Made by a program: the position numbers and the translations under genes. Positions 43,401-55,439 of a stretch of 64,000 nucleotides of DNA are shown here, piece after piece. The stretch comes from Isoetes taiwanensis (lineage: Eukaryota; Streptophyta; Lycopodiopsida; Isoetales; Isoetaceae): NCBI GenBank assembly GCA_021234155.1, contig JAJEKV010000046.1:4194665-4258664 (forward strand), given 5' to 3'. Under the pieces are notes generated by a model that was given only the letters and a program-made list of their open reading frames with translations, was not told the origin of the DNA and searched no databases. Every line of letters starts with the position of its first letter. Positions within the stretch are counted from its first letter, which is position 1.

Positions 43401-46400
43401 GGCTTTGTCCAGCAGCCCTTGGAACGGATGTTGGAGGTATTTCTTTTGATTGTATTAGCTTCCTACGGCACATGCTTCATTTCCATTGCTTTGCTGGCCT
43501 GATCTTTGAAATTGGATAATGAAATTTGTGGAAGGAATGAGAGAATACATTTTCTTCATTAGAGGTCAATTTCTTGGTTAATGAGGAAGCATAAATGAAT
43601 AAGGGAATGAAAAGAGGTAGCACATTTGCATGTAAGACCGTATTTTTGCAGGCCTGTGCTCTTAAGGCCCCAAATTTCTTACTGGGGTTGAATAATACTT
43701 GGCCATTACACTAACGTTCCCTTTGGGCAGTCTTATCCAAACTTACTCTATGTTGCACTTGCAATGTCCATGAAGCATTTGGATGATTTTGTAGCCTTAT
43801 GTATTTCTTGTCGATTAGGGGCTGTTTAATGCGAGCCCTTCAAATGGTGTTTTCAAATGCAACTTCTGCCAGAGGTTCACAATCCCTATATCAATATATG
43901 GATAGAAAACAAGAATTAGTATATATTACAGTCTGCATGGAGTTAGTTCATGATTTGTTGAAATACTTGCAAAGTGGTATCTCCCTTCTCTAGGAAGAAA
44001 ATTTTGGGCTGCATGTTAAAATATTTAAGGATCATTTACAAAATCTTATTGGTATCGTTTGCTTTTGGTAGGATCTCTTCGTATACCATCATCACTTTGT
44101 GGGTTGTTGGGCCTGAAAAGTACAAATGGTCGACTTTGTTGTGCTGGGTATGGCTAAGTTTCAGATCTACTAGCTTCGACTGCCCTTCTGCCTCTTGCCT
44201 ATATATACATACTGCAATTTATTGTTGACTTGCTTGGACTTTCTTCTGCATATCTCTAGCAAATGTCCTTTTTGGTATTGTGTTCAGATCACTTGAATTT
44301 GGATGGACTATGCACACATTGGGTCCGATCACCGCAAATGTTGAGGATCTGATGCTTGTGTAAGTAACAGCATTTTCATAAATGCATCAGCCTTTGTCTT
44401 TAGATGACATGTTTTACTCTTGGCTGCGATTTGTCACTTTGTATGCAGGTATGCAGCAATGGTTGGAGACTTCAAAAATGATTTACCTTTGCAAAAGCCT
44501 GTACTTCTCTGACTTTGTACATATATACCAGATAAATGATTGCATACAGGTTCCAAAGAGGCACTTTTCCCCTTGAAATAGTAGTTGTTTCTATGAAATT
44601 CAGTTTTCACATATCAAACTCCTTCAACCGATGGAGTGGTCGCAATAATGACACTTGTGTGCCAAATAAACCTTGTCAATTAAACTCGTGACCTTACTAG
44701 CCTTTCCCTTTCTGACAATGTCACTAGTAAGCTGATTTCCTTTTCCCCTTCTGCACAGATGAGTGAAATTCTTAAGAAACATTATAAAGTTTGAGTATCT
44801 GTAAAACAATGGAATGCTTCTTGATCACTTTATATTTGCTTATTATTGTGCAGCCAATTCCTTGTGTCCCATTTTTGGGAAGCGAGTACACATCTCTAAT
44901 TGGGCAGCTGAAGTTTGGAAAATACCCAAATGTGAGTATCTCTACACCATTATTTGGTCAGATGTTTTGTTCTATACTATCATTTACCATTATCTATGTG
45001 TCAGTGGTTCGCTGATGTTTCAAATCCTGAAGTTTCTGAAGCATGTAATAAGAGTCTGGAGCTTTTATGTCAACAGTTTGGGACCAAGGTGCAAATCTCT
45101 AAGCCTGCAATTTTTTCTGAGTAGTGCTGCATTATGCATATACATTTATTTCTATTTTAATCCGCCATGGCTATTATTTTCTAAAGCAACTTAACTTGTC
45201 TCTCAGGATTTACCTTTCTTTTCTGGTATAATGAATGTATGATATGTCCCATTCAGTAATTCATGTTTGAAAAGCATTTTATCAGCATGTGGAGGAGAGC
45301 TACAGTCATGGAACAGAGATCTTAGCCATCTTTTATTATCACCACATACCTGAACTTTGCAGAGTTTGTATAGTGGGACTCGTCTTCCTTTAGAGACTGC
45401 AACAGATGGGATTTTATCATGAAACAATGCCAGAAAATCAAGTACGGTCCACAGGCAACTGCACAACTTAAAGATACATAATTTGACATGGAAAAACAAG
45501 TTAACCTGCAGCTTAAGTGTGACCATAGGCAATTCCTAACCTTTGGCCTGCAAGAGATGATAACATAGGCGGTACTCATAACCTACATTAAACATGATCC
45601 TGGATCATAATAATTTAAACCTTAAAACCAGAAATAGGAGAGATCATCTTGCTGACACATGTAATCTTTGCAGATTCTTGACATAACTCTACCAGAATTA
45701 GAAGAGATGCGAGCAGGGCACCTGTTCACAGTTGGATCTGAACTCATGACTTGTTTAAACACGAAATATGAATATGGGTAAGCATGGTATCTTTTACTTG
45801 AACAGATCATGTTCGCTTCATATTTGACATGCTCTTAAGTTTACGTTTTCAGGAGGGAAGTACACTGGCTATGGCACTCGAGGAACCTTAGCTTTGTTTA
45901 AGCATGTCAGTGCCAAATATTACATAGCATCTCAATGCTTCAGGTATGATAGATTAAGATTAAGTTGATTTAAGGTTGTGTGCTTTCCAGTAATCCTCAT
46001 AAGCAACAAGGAAAGAAAAAGAAAAGAAAACTTATTAAGAACATGTTCGATTCGCCATCATAGCTGCTCCAAACTAAGCCTGATGTCAGCATTTGCCATC
46101 TTTTATTTTCTCTCATGCCGTTGCCTCTGAAATGACTGTTTGAGCTTCTGTTTTACTGATCGTTTTATTTACTAATGCAACTCCCTTAATGTTGTGAGAT
46201 ATCCTTTTCTGCTAATGTGACTTGCTTAATATCATGAGATATCCTTTTCTTTGATGAACCATCTTCCGTTACATCATCTCCCTGTTGTATTCTTCATAAA
46301 CAGAGAAAAGGAAATTATCTCTGCTTCCCTTGGTCCCGCCTGGGCTGATGATATCTCTAGCTTTGAGGAATTAAATAGAGATACACATTTTTTAATCATA

Positions 46401-49400
46401 ATATTCCATGAGCTGATACAAACTTGTTAGATCTCTGAAGAGGCAACAATATCTTCCTGTCATGATGTAATAAGCAGGGCAGGTAAAGATGAAGTGTTCC
46501 TCACACTAGATTATATAATGTGCATTTTGTGTCCTCTCGGTTGGCATGCTTAGCCCATGCAAGCTCAATTTCCAGCTGGTGAATAAATTGTCTTATTGAA
46601 AATTCACAACCAAAGGCTCGACAACCAGGTCTTACAAAGGCTCGACAACCAGGTCTTACAATAAAGCCATCAACTTAATATCCAGAAGTTCTTGTAAAAG
46701 GTTTCTCTTGAGGGCAGAGATGGGTTAAACAACTTATTTGAGACATAAGGCTGCCCCAAATCACATCGAATAAGGTGATTGGCCTGCTGACTGAATGTTT
46801 TGAGGTCAGGCGCTTTATTCATTGGAAAACCAAAGTAGAATTGGAAGTATTGAGTATACACCTCCGCTAAAGCTTGGAGTGATACCATAGATCTCTAAAA
46901 GCAAACTACCATGCAGCACCTTAAAAAATTAGGAAGCCAGTTCAAAAGCTATGCCCTGCTTTACATTGTCATGTCTATTAACTACATGTTTGCCATTCCC
47001 TAACTTGAAAAAGAAGCAAAAAAATGAGGATATGGAAGGAAACAAAAATGCCAAACTGTTGAATGAACTCATGAAAGAGATGCAAAGGTTTAGGGGAGAA
47101 ATGTGAAATGGTAATGTGGTATTGGAAATGGTCAAAAAATATTCTGAAGCTCTAAACTGGGGAAAAATGGAAAATGATAAAACTTTCAGAATCTAAAGCT
47201 ACCCTTGTGTCCCTCCGTTTCCAGCAGGTGTCTTGGGTGGAATTTGTCTGGACTGAAAAGGTTTAAAGTTGCTTTTGATGTCAGGCTGTTTTAGAAGGTC
47301 CTAGAATGCAGATGATAATCTGAATGAAAAAGGGGCTGGAACTGTTATAAAGTGGAAAGACTATTGTTGGCACACTATGACTCTTGTAGGAAAGACCTAT
47401 TTGGATTAGTTGCTCAGAGTACCTGGTTTACAAGAGGTCCTGACTTTGATATCAAGCTAGTCTATCCTCTATTTATAACATGGTGTGAAAGCCAAAGCTA
47501 AGATTTACTTGTTCATGGTCCCATGAAGAGATATGCACAGGAACAGTAGTCATGAGTGCATACGGCATCGGGGCAGTTGAGGATGCTATAGAAAGGGCGC
47601 AGGCGGTTTGGCAATTAAGAGAGTGTTAGAATATATGGTAATGGAAAAGGGCATGTTAGCAATGCCTGGGACAGTGTAGGAGGGCTTGGGTGGTGTGCTT
47701 ATGAATGAGGAGTGTTGAACACAGCATTTTGATGGGACCTACCCGACAAAAAGGGGCATGATAACGCAGCTGGGACTTACCCGGCAAAAAGGGGCATGAT
47801 AACTCAGTTGTAGGGCATTTGGACAGGTTCAATTTCTTTTTAAAATAAAAGTCTATTGCTGCAACAAGTGCCCGGTAAGATATGGGACAGAAGATGGCAT
47901 CATCTATGCCATGAAAGTTTGTGCATGCTGTGATAATTTGTGCTCATGAAGCATGTGGGATGCTCACATATCACCATTGCACATAGACGAGTTGCATAAG
48001 CCCGCAACAGTGATGCAATTTTGCATAAACATTCTGTTGACAAACAATGCATTCTAGAGAGTAAGAAGACAAAGAATATGGAGCTAAGTTGGGAATTAGG
48101 TTATGATATGTTATACAAACTGCTAGTGCTAGCTTTAGATGACCTGTCTATTAAGTTGTTTACTACATGGCCATGGAAGAATAGATTCGCGTTTCTATTC
48201 TTTTCCAAACTTTGAGAAACCAAAATGATCGATACGCCAGATTCTTTAAAGAGATACGTCCAAAAAAGCCAAAAACAAAAAGGTTAGTTCTAAAAAAGAC
48301 AAGCCCTAAACAGCAATTCATTCCTCTATTTCATCTCCGAAACATGCAGAGGAGTGGCCAAATCTAATTCTATTGCATGAATCAAGAGAAGAATAGCCAA
48401 CCCAACTACTTTTGGCCCCAGATGGAAGCCGTTTTATACCACTGCTGCTGCTCTATCTGCGCCATCTCCATCTCTATTCTCTTGCTTTTCGCATCCAGAT
48501 TTCTTTCGTCCATACTTCTTGCATTTTACTTGCCATTTCTTTCTGAACAGATTGAAATTTTGACATCCATAAATCCACCTCTGCTTTAGATGATTTGAGG
48601 GCCCGTTTTTCAGCTTCAAGCTCTGCAGCTTAGGCTTTATGATCTTCAAAACTCTGATTTACCTCTTTTAAGTTTACGTTACTGTTAGAATTGGGACTAG
48701 GACTGACGATTTCAACAGCTGCAGAATTGTAAGTTTTCTATCATGAATATATGAGTTTCAGCCAAAGCATTCAATTGTTATGAATTGTGAAATTACGTTT
48801 CTTAAACAGTGACGTTTCTTAAAAAAATAAGAAACTGATAGAATCCGGTATCTGAAAGTACAGTTTCTGATCGCGTTTCTTAAAAGTGTGCAACCATGTA
48901 CATGGCTTATAAGTTCGTACTCAATAGTGGAGAGAGATATATGCCCAAGTCCTGATGGAATTTTCATTTAAAGCAAATGAAAAAGCTGACAGTGTCGAAT
49001 GCCCTCAATTGCTTGCATTTCCAGCAAGGCTCAAATGGCTGTTTTTGCTAGTATAAATAATTAAATCTCCTAATGATCTGACGAACCTCACAAGAATTTT
49101 GAAGCAATGGTGGAATGCATTATTGTTAAACATTTCAAGTCCAGAATCTGTGCTCATCAAAACATTTTGCTTTGTTCAGGAGGAGGCTGATGTATTATTT
49201 TATGGAAGCTTTTAAGCAAGTAGATGTAATCGTTACTCCAACAACTCCGTATGTGCAATATTACCAGTCTTCATTTGATTATGTTATGAAGTGCTCATTG
49301 AAATGCATCTTACCTTGTCAGCATGACAGCACCTTTGATACCTCTTGACTCGTTAGCTTATGGGGAGTCTGATCTTGAAACCAATGGTAAGGCTTTTTTC

Positions 49401-49813
49401 AATTACAAGCAACTGGTACAAAGATGCATTTTGTAATTACCTTGCCCCCTTTCCAGGTGATCTTATGAGATTTATTGTGGCTGGGAATTTCTTAGGTCTT
49501 CCTTGTCTCAGTGTCCCGGTATAAATTTCACCATTTTGTATGGTTAATGTGGGATTACAATGCGATTCTAAGAAATGGTGCTCTATAGGTGGGCTATGAT
49601 GCAAAAGGGCTTCCGATTGGGATGCAGCTTATTGGGCGCCCATGGCACGAGGCTACCTTGATGCACATTGCTGCAGCAATTGAGGTGGGTTTAGAATTGC
49701 AGATGTCTTGCTCCATTACAGAACAGTTCTAAAATCCTAAACTTGGACAGGAACTCCAAGCACCATCAAGGAGGAGGCCAGAGGTGTTTTACGACTTATT
49801 AGCTTCCACATGA
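40424..49813 (+). CDS. FAAH: Fatty acid amide hydrolase (amidase signature family), 20 exons
   Basis: This serine hydrolase cleaves N-acylethanolamines to fatty acid and ethanolamine and acts at membranes. Exons: 40424-40502, 40579-40688, 41101-41161, 41240-41430, 41550-41679, 42116-42193, 42267-42423, 43324-43436, 44072-44147, 44288-44359, 44449-44500, 44854-44931, 45005-45088, 45674-45777, 45853-45943, 49180-49248, 49322-49386, 49457-49518, 49589-49684 and 49751-49813. They predict about 609 residues, close to plant FAAH (about 607). The Ser-Ser-Lys triad is intact: Lys in VKDDIDC (exon 6), cis-Ser in [11 protein letters not shown] (exon 8) and nucleophile Ser in GTDVGG/SLRIP (exons 8/9). 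Other family blocks are [28 protein letters not shown] and [13 protein letters not shown]. Frame holds at every GT-AG junction except 14/15, which is one base off at a GGG run (45776-45778). Intron 15 is 3.2 kb and holds a LINE relic and a 728-bp insertion. Confidence 0.92.
46240..46900 (-). mobile_element. LINE ORF2 C-terminal relic in FAAH intron 15
   Basis: Minus-strand frames read [13 protein letters not shown] and TGRYC near 46.42-46.50 kb, matching the LINE C-terminal motif at 33.5 kb (SEEHFIFLCLAYYEISGRYHC). Upstream coding (46670-46888) includes [18 protein letters not shown]. Several stops and shifts are present. A perfect 24-bp tandem duplication (46612-46635 and 46636-46659) lies inside. 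No clear 3' tail was found. Confidence 0.55.
48171..48898. mobile_element. 728-bp insertion (non-autonomous DNA transposon candidate) in FAAH intron 15
   Basis: The segment is flanked by TACATGG at 48164-48170 and 48899-48905. The paralogous sequence at 53.2 kb has a single TACATGG (53204-53210) and no insert, so the boundaries are fixed by an empty site. Ends begin CCATGG and finish CCATG. Near the right end CGTTTCTTAA recurs three times (about 48.80, 48.81 and 48.87 kb), like subterminal transposase-binding repeats. The minus strand carries a coding-like helical stretch ([19 protein letters not shown], then [16 protein letters not shown]) broken by stops. A 7-8-bp duplication and subterminal repeats suggest a hAT-like element, but the family is not proven. 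Confidence 0.6.
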
Positions 49814-50443
49814 CAAAACCTTAATACGTAAATAAAATGAGTTTCCCTATTGATATCCTTCGAACAAAATAAAAAGATTCTATTCCCAAAAGATTTCCAT
49901 CCTGAAGAAGAAAAAAGAACAACATTGATTGAATTTGTCTGTATTAACAAGCCTTGTCCAAACAAGCATTATATTAAAACTTGCTCTGTGAAACCAGTAA
50001 ACCAGTTATCTGTCTAGATTTGAAAACTTCCATATTGCTTCGTGGGAACATTTTCTTTTAAACACCAAATTTTGGAGAACTATCTCAGAAGATGGTGTTG
50101 CAAAAGAATCTCTAAAGAGGTAGATTTTTATATTCCCTTATGGCTGTATACAGCAATCTCCTACAAGTAGTGTCATTGTATCTCCTACAAATAGTAGAAC
50201 AATGAGGCAACAATGCAGCATGCCTTGAATACCCTTGTGGCTAAATAAGGTCTCCTACAAATTAAATGCATATGATAAAAATGTCTTGAATCCCCTACTT
50301 TCTGTGATCCACAGAAATGGACTTCTTCGTAGAACTTTTGCATAACCATCGCCATGATTAAATAAGCATCAACACGATTCTACGACCACAGGGGCTTCAG
50401 AAGAAATTTTCGTTAATGATGATTGAATATGAATTCATAAGGA

Positions 50444-51553
50444 TCAACACGATTTTACGACCACATGGGCTTCAGAAGAGGATTTCGTTGATGATGGTGC
50501 TGGTGATGAGTACTCATCTCCCTCTTCCACTTGATCAACTCCATTATACTAAAATATAGACCAAGTAGCATTAGGACAGGAAATTTCAAAAGTATGTCAT
50601 TAAGACGAATGGAATCACCTAGGATTTTGTAACCTACATATTGATCATCTTCAATTGAGGGGGTTGGAGTTGGCAATTCTTCCATGTCATAAATGGAATA
50701 CACATGGATTGGAAAGCTGTGTAATCTCCTCACCCGATGCTATCAAGGCAAGAGAGTTAGTCTATATTTATTTCTGAAAAATTAATTGAGAAGAGAAAAG
50801 AAACGAAACAAAAACAATGTGACTTACCATATGCACATTTTCTTCAATGGAGGGAGTTGGAGTTGGCAGTTCTTGCCCATTGCGAATAGAGAATACATTT
50901 ATAGGGAAATCATGAGACTTCTTTTGATAACGAGTTTGTTGCTCATGTTTGGGAGATAAAGGCGCATTCTGAAAAAGACACAAAGGTCATTAAGATACTA
51001 AACAGGTAAGACCATAATGATACTTATCTCTTTCAACATACCATAATGATATTGAAACAAACAGGATGGGTAATTGACGACCATCTTTGAGATTTGTGCT
51101 ATTGGACTTAATCATACTAAAGAGGTAAGACCATAATGATATTTATCTCCTTCTATGTTGAGATGAATTCCTTAACAGGTGATGTAGGTAATTCAAGACC
51201 GTTTTTGAGATTGGTGCTACTGGATTGGACGAGATATGGAATTACAGATTTATTAGTCTTGAAAAACAAGAAAAATTCATGAAGGAAGCAAAGGGGTGAG
51301 ATGTTATTTCTTAAAAAAAAAAGAAAAAAATCAAAGCATGCGAAGAAAAAGAGGAAGCACTTACAGGATCAGGATCAGGAGCATTATTGTCACTGCAGTC
51401 TGATCTGCCATTGCGCCTCAAAGGTGAAGCTGCAGAGTCCTCTAAATCAGAGTCCGGGCTAGCAATAATTTTGGCGCTGCGCGAGCTGCAGGAGGAGCAT
51501 CCGCTTCCGCTTTTGCATCTGCTATAATAAGTGATTTGTAAGGATGATGCCAT
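50444..51553 (-). CDS. Unknown small four-exon gene with duplicated ELPTPTPSIE exon
   Basis: The predicted protein has 178 residues from exons 51365-51553, 50828-50968, 50638-50739 and 50444-50548 (minus). All three introns have GT-AG ends and are phase 0. Exon 1 (MASSLQITYYSRCKSG) is Ser/Cys-rich, then acidic and Ser-rich (SPDSDLEDSAASP). Exons 2 and 3 carry two copies of one module: FPINVFSIRNGQELPTPTPS and FPIHVYSIYDMEELPTPTPS, each followed by IE and acidic residues. Exon 4 is acidic and Ser-rich (VEEGDEYSSPAPSSTKSS). There is no signal peptide, membrane segment or known domain. TP/SP sites suggest a phosphorylated, disordered protein (inference). It converges with FAAH, stop codons about 630 bp apart. 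The gene model is supported by splice sites and by two diverged copies nearby, not by a known homologue. Confidence 0.55.
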
Positions 51554-51774
51554 TGACGGACCTCCTCTCCAAACAGAATGGAATAGAATGTTCCTTATAA
51601 AAAACCCATCGCCTTTTTCCACCTTTTCCATAGCGTGAACCTTTTTCCAATGGTCTCAAACCTTTTTCCATGGCCTCAGACCCTGGTCAAGTTTTTGCGT
51701 CAACGCCTGGTCTTTTTTTCGTCAAACGCCTGGTTTTTTGATGCGATCTAAAGGAGCATGGAAGACTGGACCAC

Positions 51775-53900
51775 GGTGTGCTCTAATTAGATTCTAACGA
51801 CTTATGTGCTCTGACTAAATTTAAAACGATTAAGTAGATCAAAATTGATAAAGATTGAGATTGGCATGCTTAAATGGCATCGTTGTTAGCCTACATGCAC
51901 ACATACTTACGGCTTCTTGAATTGCGTGAATACAGAACAACACGCAATCCATATGATCCACATTGTTATTACTGACGGATCCTCTTCGGGTTCTGCTTCT
52001 ATAGTTGCATCTGGGCTTTGTCCAGCAGCCCTTGGAACAGATGTTGGAGGTATTTCTTTTGATTGTATTAGCTTCCTAAGGTACATGCTTCATTTCCATT
52101 GCCTGGCTTGATCGATCTTGGAATGGAAGGAATGAGGGAATACATTTTGTTCATTAGAGGTCAATTTCTTAGTTAATGAGGAAGCATAAATGAATAAGGG
52201 AATGAAAAAAGGTAGTAACATTTGCATGTAACACCGTATTTTTGCCAGGCCTGTGCTCTTAAGGCCCCCTATTCTTTTTTGGGGTTCTTATCATGTATAA
52301 TAACTTGGCCATTACAATAAAGTTCCCTTTTTGGGCAGTCTTCTCCAACCACTTCCATTATGTTGCACTTCCAATGTCCTCTTGCATGAAGGCATTTGGA
52401 TGATTCCCTTATGCATTTCTTGTCAATCTGGGGCTGTTAAATGTGAGCCTTTCAAATGGTGGTGTTTTCATTTTTCTGGCATGCAACTTCTGCCAGAGGT
52501 TCACCATCCCTATATCAGTATATGGACAACAAACAAGAATTAGTATATCCCAGAGTTGCATGGAGTCAATTCATGATTTGCTGATATACTTGCAAAGTGG
52601 TATGTCCCTTCTCTAGGAAGGAAAACTCTGGGCTGCATGTTAGAATATTTAAGGATCATTTACGAAATCTTTTTTTTTTTTCGTTTGTTTTGGCAGGATC
52701 TCTTCGTGTACCGTCATCACTTTGTGGGTTGTTGTGACTTTATTGGACTTTCTTCTGCGTATCTTTAGCAAATGTCCTTTTTGGTATTGTGTTCAGATTA
52801 CTTGAAGTTGGACGGACTATGCTCTCATTGAGTCCAGTCACTGGAGTCGTAGAAAGTTTGGCGTACAGGTTCAGTTTCTTGTTAAAATTAAAGAAATATT
52901 GCTGCAACAAGTGCCTCGTAAGGTATGGGACAAAAGATCCATCTATGCCACGAAAGTTTCTGCATCCTGTGATATTTTGTGCTCACGAAGCATGTAGGAT
53001 GCTCATATATCACCATTGCACATAGACCAATTGCATAAGCCGACAGCAATGATGCAATTTTGTGTAGACATTCTGTTGACAAACAATGCATCCTAGAGAG
53101 TAAGAAGACAAAGTAAATGGAGCTAAAGTGGGGAATTCGGTTATGATATGTTAGACAAACGGCTAGTGCTAACTTTAGGTTACATGTCTATTAAGTTGTT
53201 TACTACATGGCTTATAAGCTCCTACTCAATAGTGGAGAGAGATATATGCCCAAATCCTGATGGAATTTTTCATCTGAAGCAAATAAAGTATCTAACAGTG
53301 TTGGACGCCCTCAATTGCTTGCTTCTTCAACAAGGTCCAAATGGCTGTTTTGTCTAGTGTAAATCTCCTAGTGATCTGATGAACCTCGCAAAAATTATGG
53401 AGCAATGGTGGACAGTTGCATTATTGTTAAACATTTCAAGTCTGGAATCTGTGCTCATCAAAACGTTTTGCTTTGTTCAAGAGGAGGCTCATGTATTACT
53501 TTATGGAGCCTTTTAAACAACTAGATGTAATTGTTACTCCAACAACTCCATATGTGCAATATTACCAGTCTCCATTTTGTTATGTTATGAGTACTCATTG
53601 AAATGTGTCTTGCTTTGTCAGCATGACATCACCTTTGATACCCCTTGAATCGTTGGCTTATGGGGAGTCTGATCTCGAAACCAATGGGAAGGGTCTTTTC
53701 AATTACAAGCAACTGATACACAGTGTCCCAGTTAAAATTTTTCCATTTTGTATGCTTTGATGTGGGAAAACATTGTTCTATAAGTAGGCTTTGATGCAAA
53801 AATGGTTTTCAATTGGGATGCAACTTATTAAAATCCCCTTGCATTGCCAAGCACCAGCAATTGAGGTGGGTTTTGAATTGCACACGTCTTAGGTAAATAA
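51775..53900 (+). pseudogene. Partial tandem copy of FAAH with a 3.5-kb internal deletion
   Basis: The copy matches the FAAH locus from about 43.19 kb onward. Exon 8 copy (about 51936-52050) keeps [21 protein letters not shown] but has an extra base just upstream and Asp for the first Gly of GGSSS. Exon 9 copy (52.70 kb) stops after LCGLL because 44.10-44.23 kb sequence is absent. Exon 10 copy (52.79 kb) is mutated. Sequence then jumps to the equivalent of 47.82 kb, deleting exons 11-15. Exon 16 copy (53.48 kb) is readable, but its donor GT is now AT (53550-53551). The exon 17 donor GGTAAGG has become GGGAAGG. Exons 18-20 are truncated or missing. It cannot make an amidase. Confidence 0.85.
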
Positions 53901-54499
53901 GATGAGTTTCCCTATTTGACACCATTCAAATAGAATAAAAATATTCCATTCCCAAAAGATTTCTGGAGAAGAAAAGGAAACAACACCACAAGGCTGAATA
54001 AAGTTTGCAGTTCGAATAGGTTTTGCCTTTAATGAGCTCTCGGTGGATTGTCCAAACAAGCAATATATGAAAACTTGCTCTGTGAAACCATTAAATCAGT
54101 TCTCAATTTAGATTTGTGAATTTCCATATTGCTTCATTTGAATATTTTCTTTTGAACATCAAACTTTTAAAGAACTATTGGTTTTGCAAAAGAATCTAGA
54201 AGGAAAGGAGGTAGCTTTTTATATCCCCTTATGGCTAAATACAACTTCCTACAAGTAGTGTCATTATACAACAATCTTCTACAAATAGTAGAACAATGTC
54301 ACAACAAATAACAGGATAAGCATGCCTTGAATCCCTTGTGGCCAAAATACAAAGGTCTTCAAGTGCATATGATAAAAATGCCTTGAATCCCTCTCTGATT
54401 AAATGCAAAGGCCTCCCACAAGTAGCATTGGCTTGTCTTGAGTCACATTGGAATGACTACTTACTGTGATCTATAAAATGGACTCCTCGTAGAACTTTT

Positions 54500-55062
54500 A
54501 CAAAACCATCGTTTTGATTAAATATGAATTCATAGGCATTCTATGAGCATAGGGGTTTCAGAAGTGGTGCTCTGGTTCATGCTCATCTCCCCTTTCCACT
54601 TGATCAGCTCCATTATTCTGAAACTTAGACCAAGTAGCATTAGGACAAGGAAATTTCAAAAGCATGTCATTAAGATGAATGAAGTCACTACATCTAGGAT
54701 TTTGTAACTTACATATTGACCCATCTTCAATTGAGGAGGTTGGGGCAATTCTTTGGTGTCATGAATGGAATACACAGAGATTAGAAAGCCATGTAAGATC
54801 CTCACCCGATGTGATCGAGGCAAGATAATTAGTCTAAACGTTTTTGGAAAATTAATTTGGTCCATAATGAGGGAAAAAAAAAGAAAGAAACAAAACAAAA
54901 ACAAAGCGCCTTACCATCTGCCCATTTTTTTCAGTCGAGGGAGTTGGAGTTGGCAGTTCTCGCCCATTGCGAATAGGAATACATTTACAGGGGAAATCAT
55001 AAGACTTCTTTTGATTACGACGAGTTTGTTGCTCATGTTTAGGAGATGCGAGCACATCCTGG
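54500..55062 (-). pseudogene. Second copy of ELPTPTPSIE gene exons 2-4
   Basis: The minus strand at 54.92-55.06 kb reads SPKHEQQTRRNQKKSYDFP and IRNGRELPTPTPSTEKN, the exon 2 equivalent with its splice sites. 54.71-54.81 kb is the exon 3 equivalent (HRVRILHGF, VYSIHDTKELPQPP) with decay in the TPTP motif. About 54.52-54.62 kb matches exon 4. Exon 1 is absent; the copy ends near 55.4 kb. It is part of the same block as the FAAH pseudogene to its left. Confidence 0.65.
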
Positions 55063-55439
55063 AAAGATACAAAGGCTCAAGAAGATACTAAACATGGACC
55101 ATTATGATACTTATCTCCTTCTATGAAATGAAATCCTTTATGAAAAAGATAGTTGTCTCCTTCTATGTATCCTTTACCAAACGAGATAGAAGATTGTCTC
55201 CGAGATTTGTACTATTGGACTTAATGATCTTAAACAGGTAAGAACATAATGACACTTATCTCCTTCTATATTGAGATTAAGCAATATAGGTAATTCAAAA
55301 CCATCTTTGAGATTTGTGCTATAGGACAAAGTATGAGATCACGGATTCATTAGTCTTGGAAAACAAAAAAAAAATCATGAAGCATGCAAGGGGGTGTTAA
55401 AGTGCGAGTGCCAGGAGAAGACTAGGAGGGAAAAAGTCA

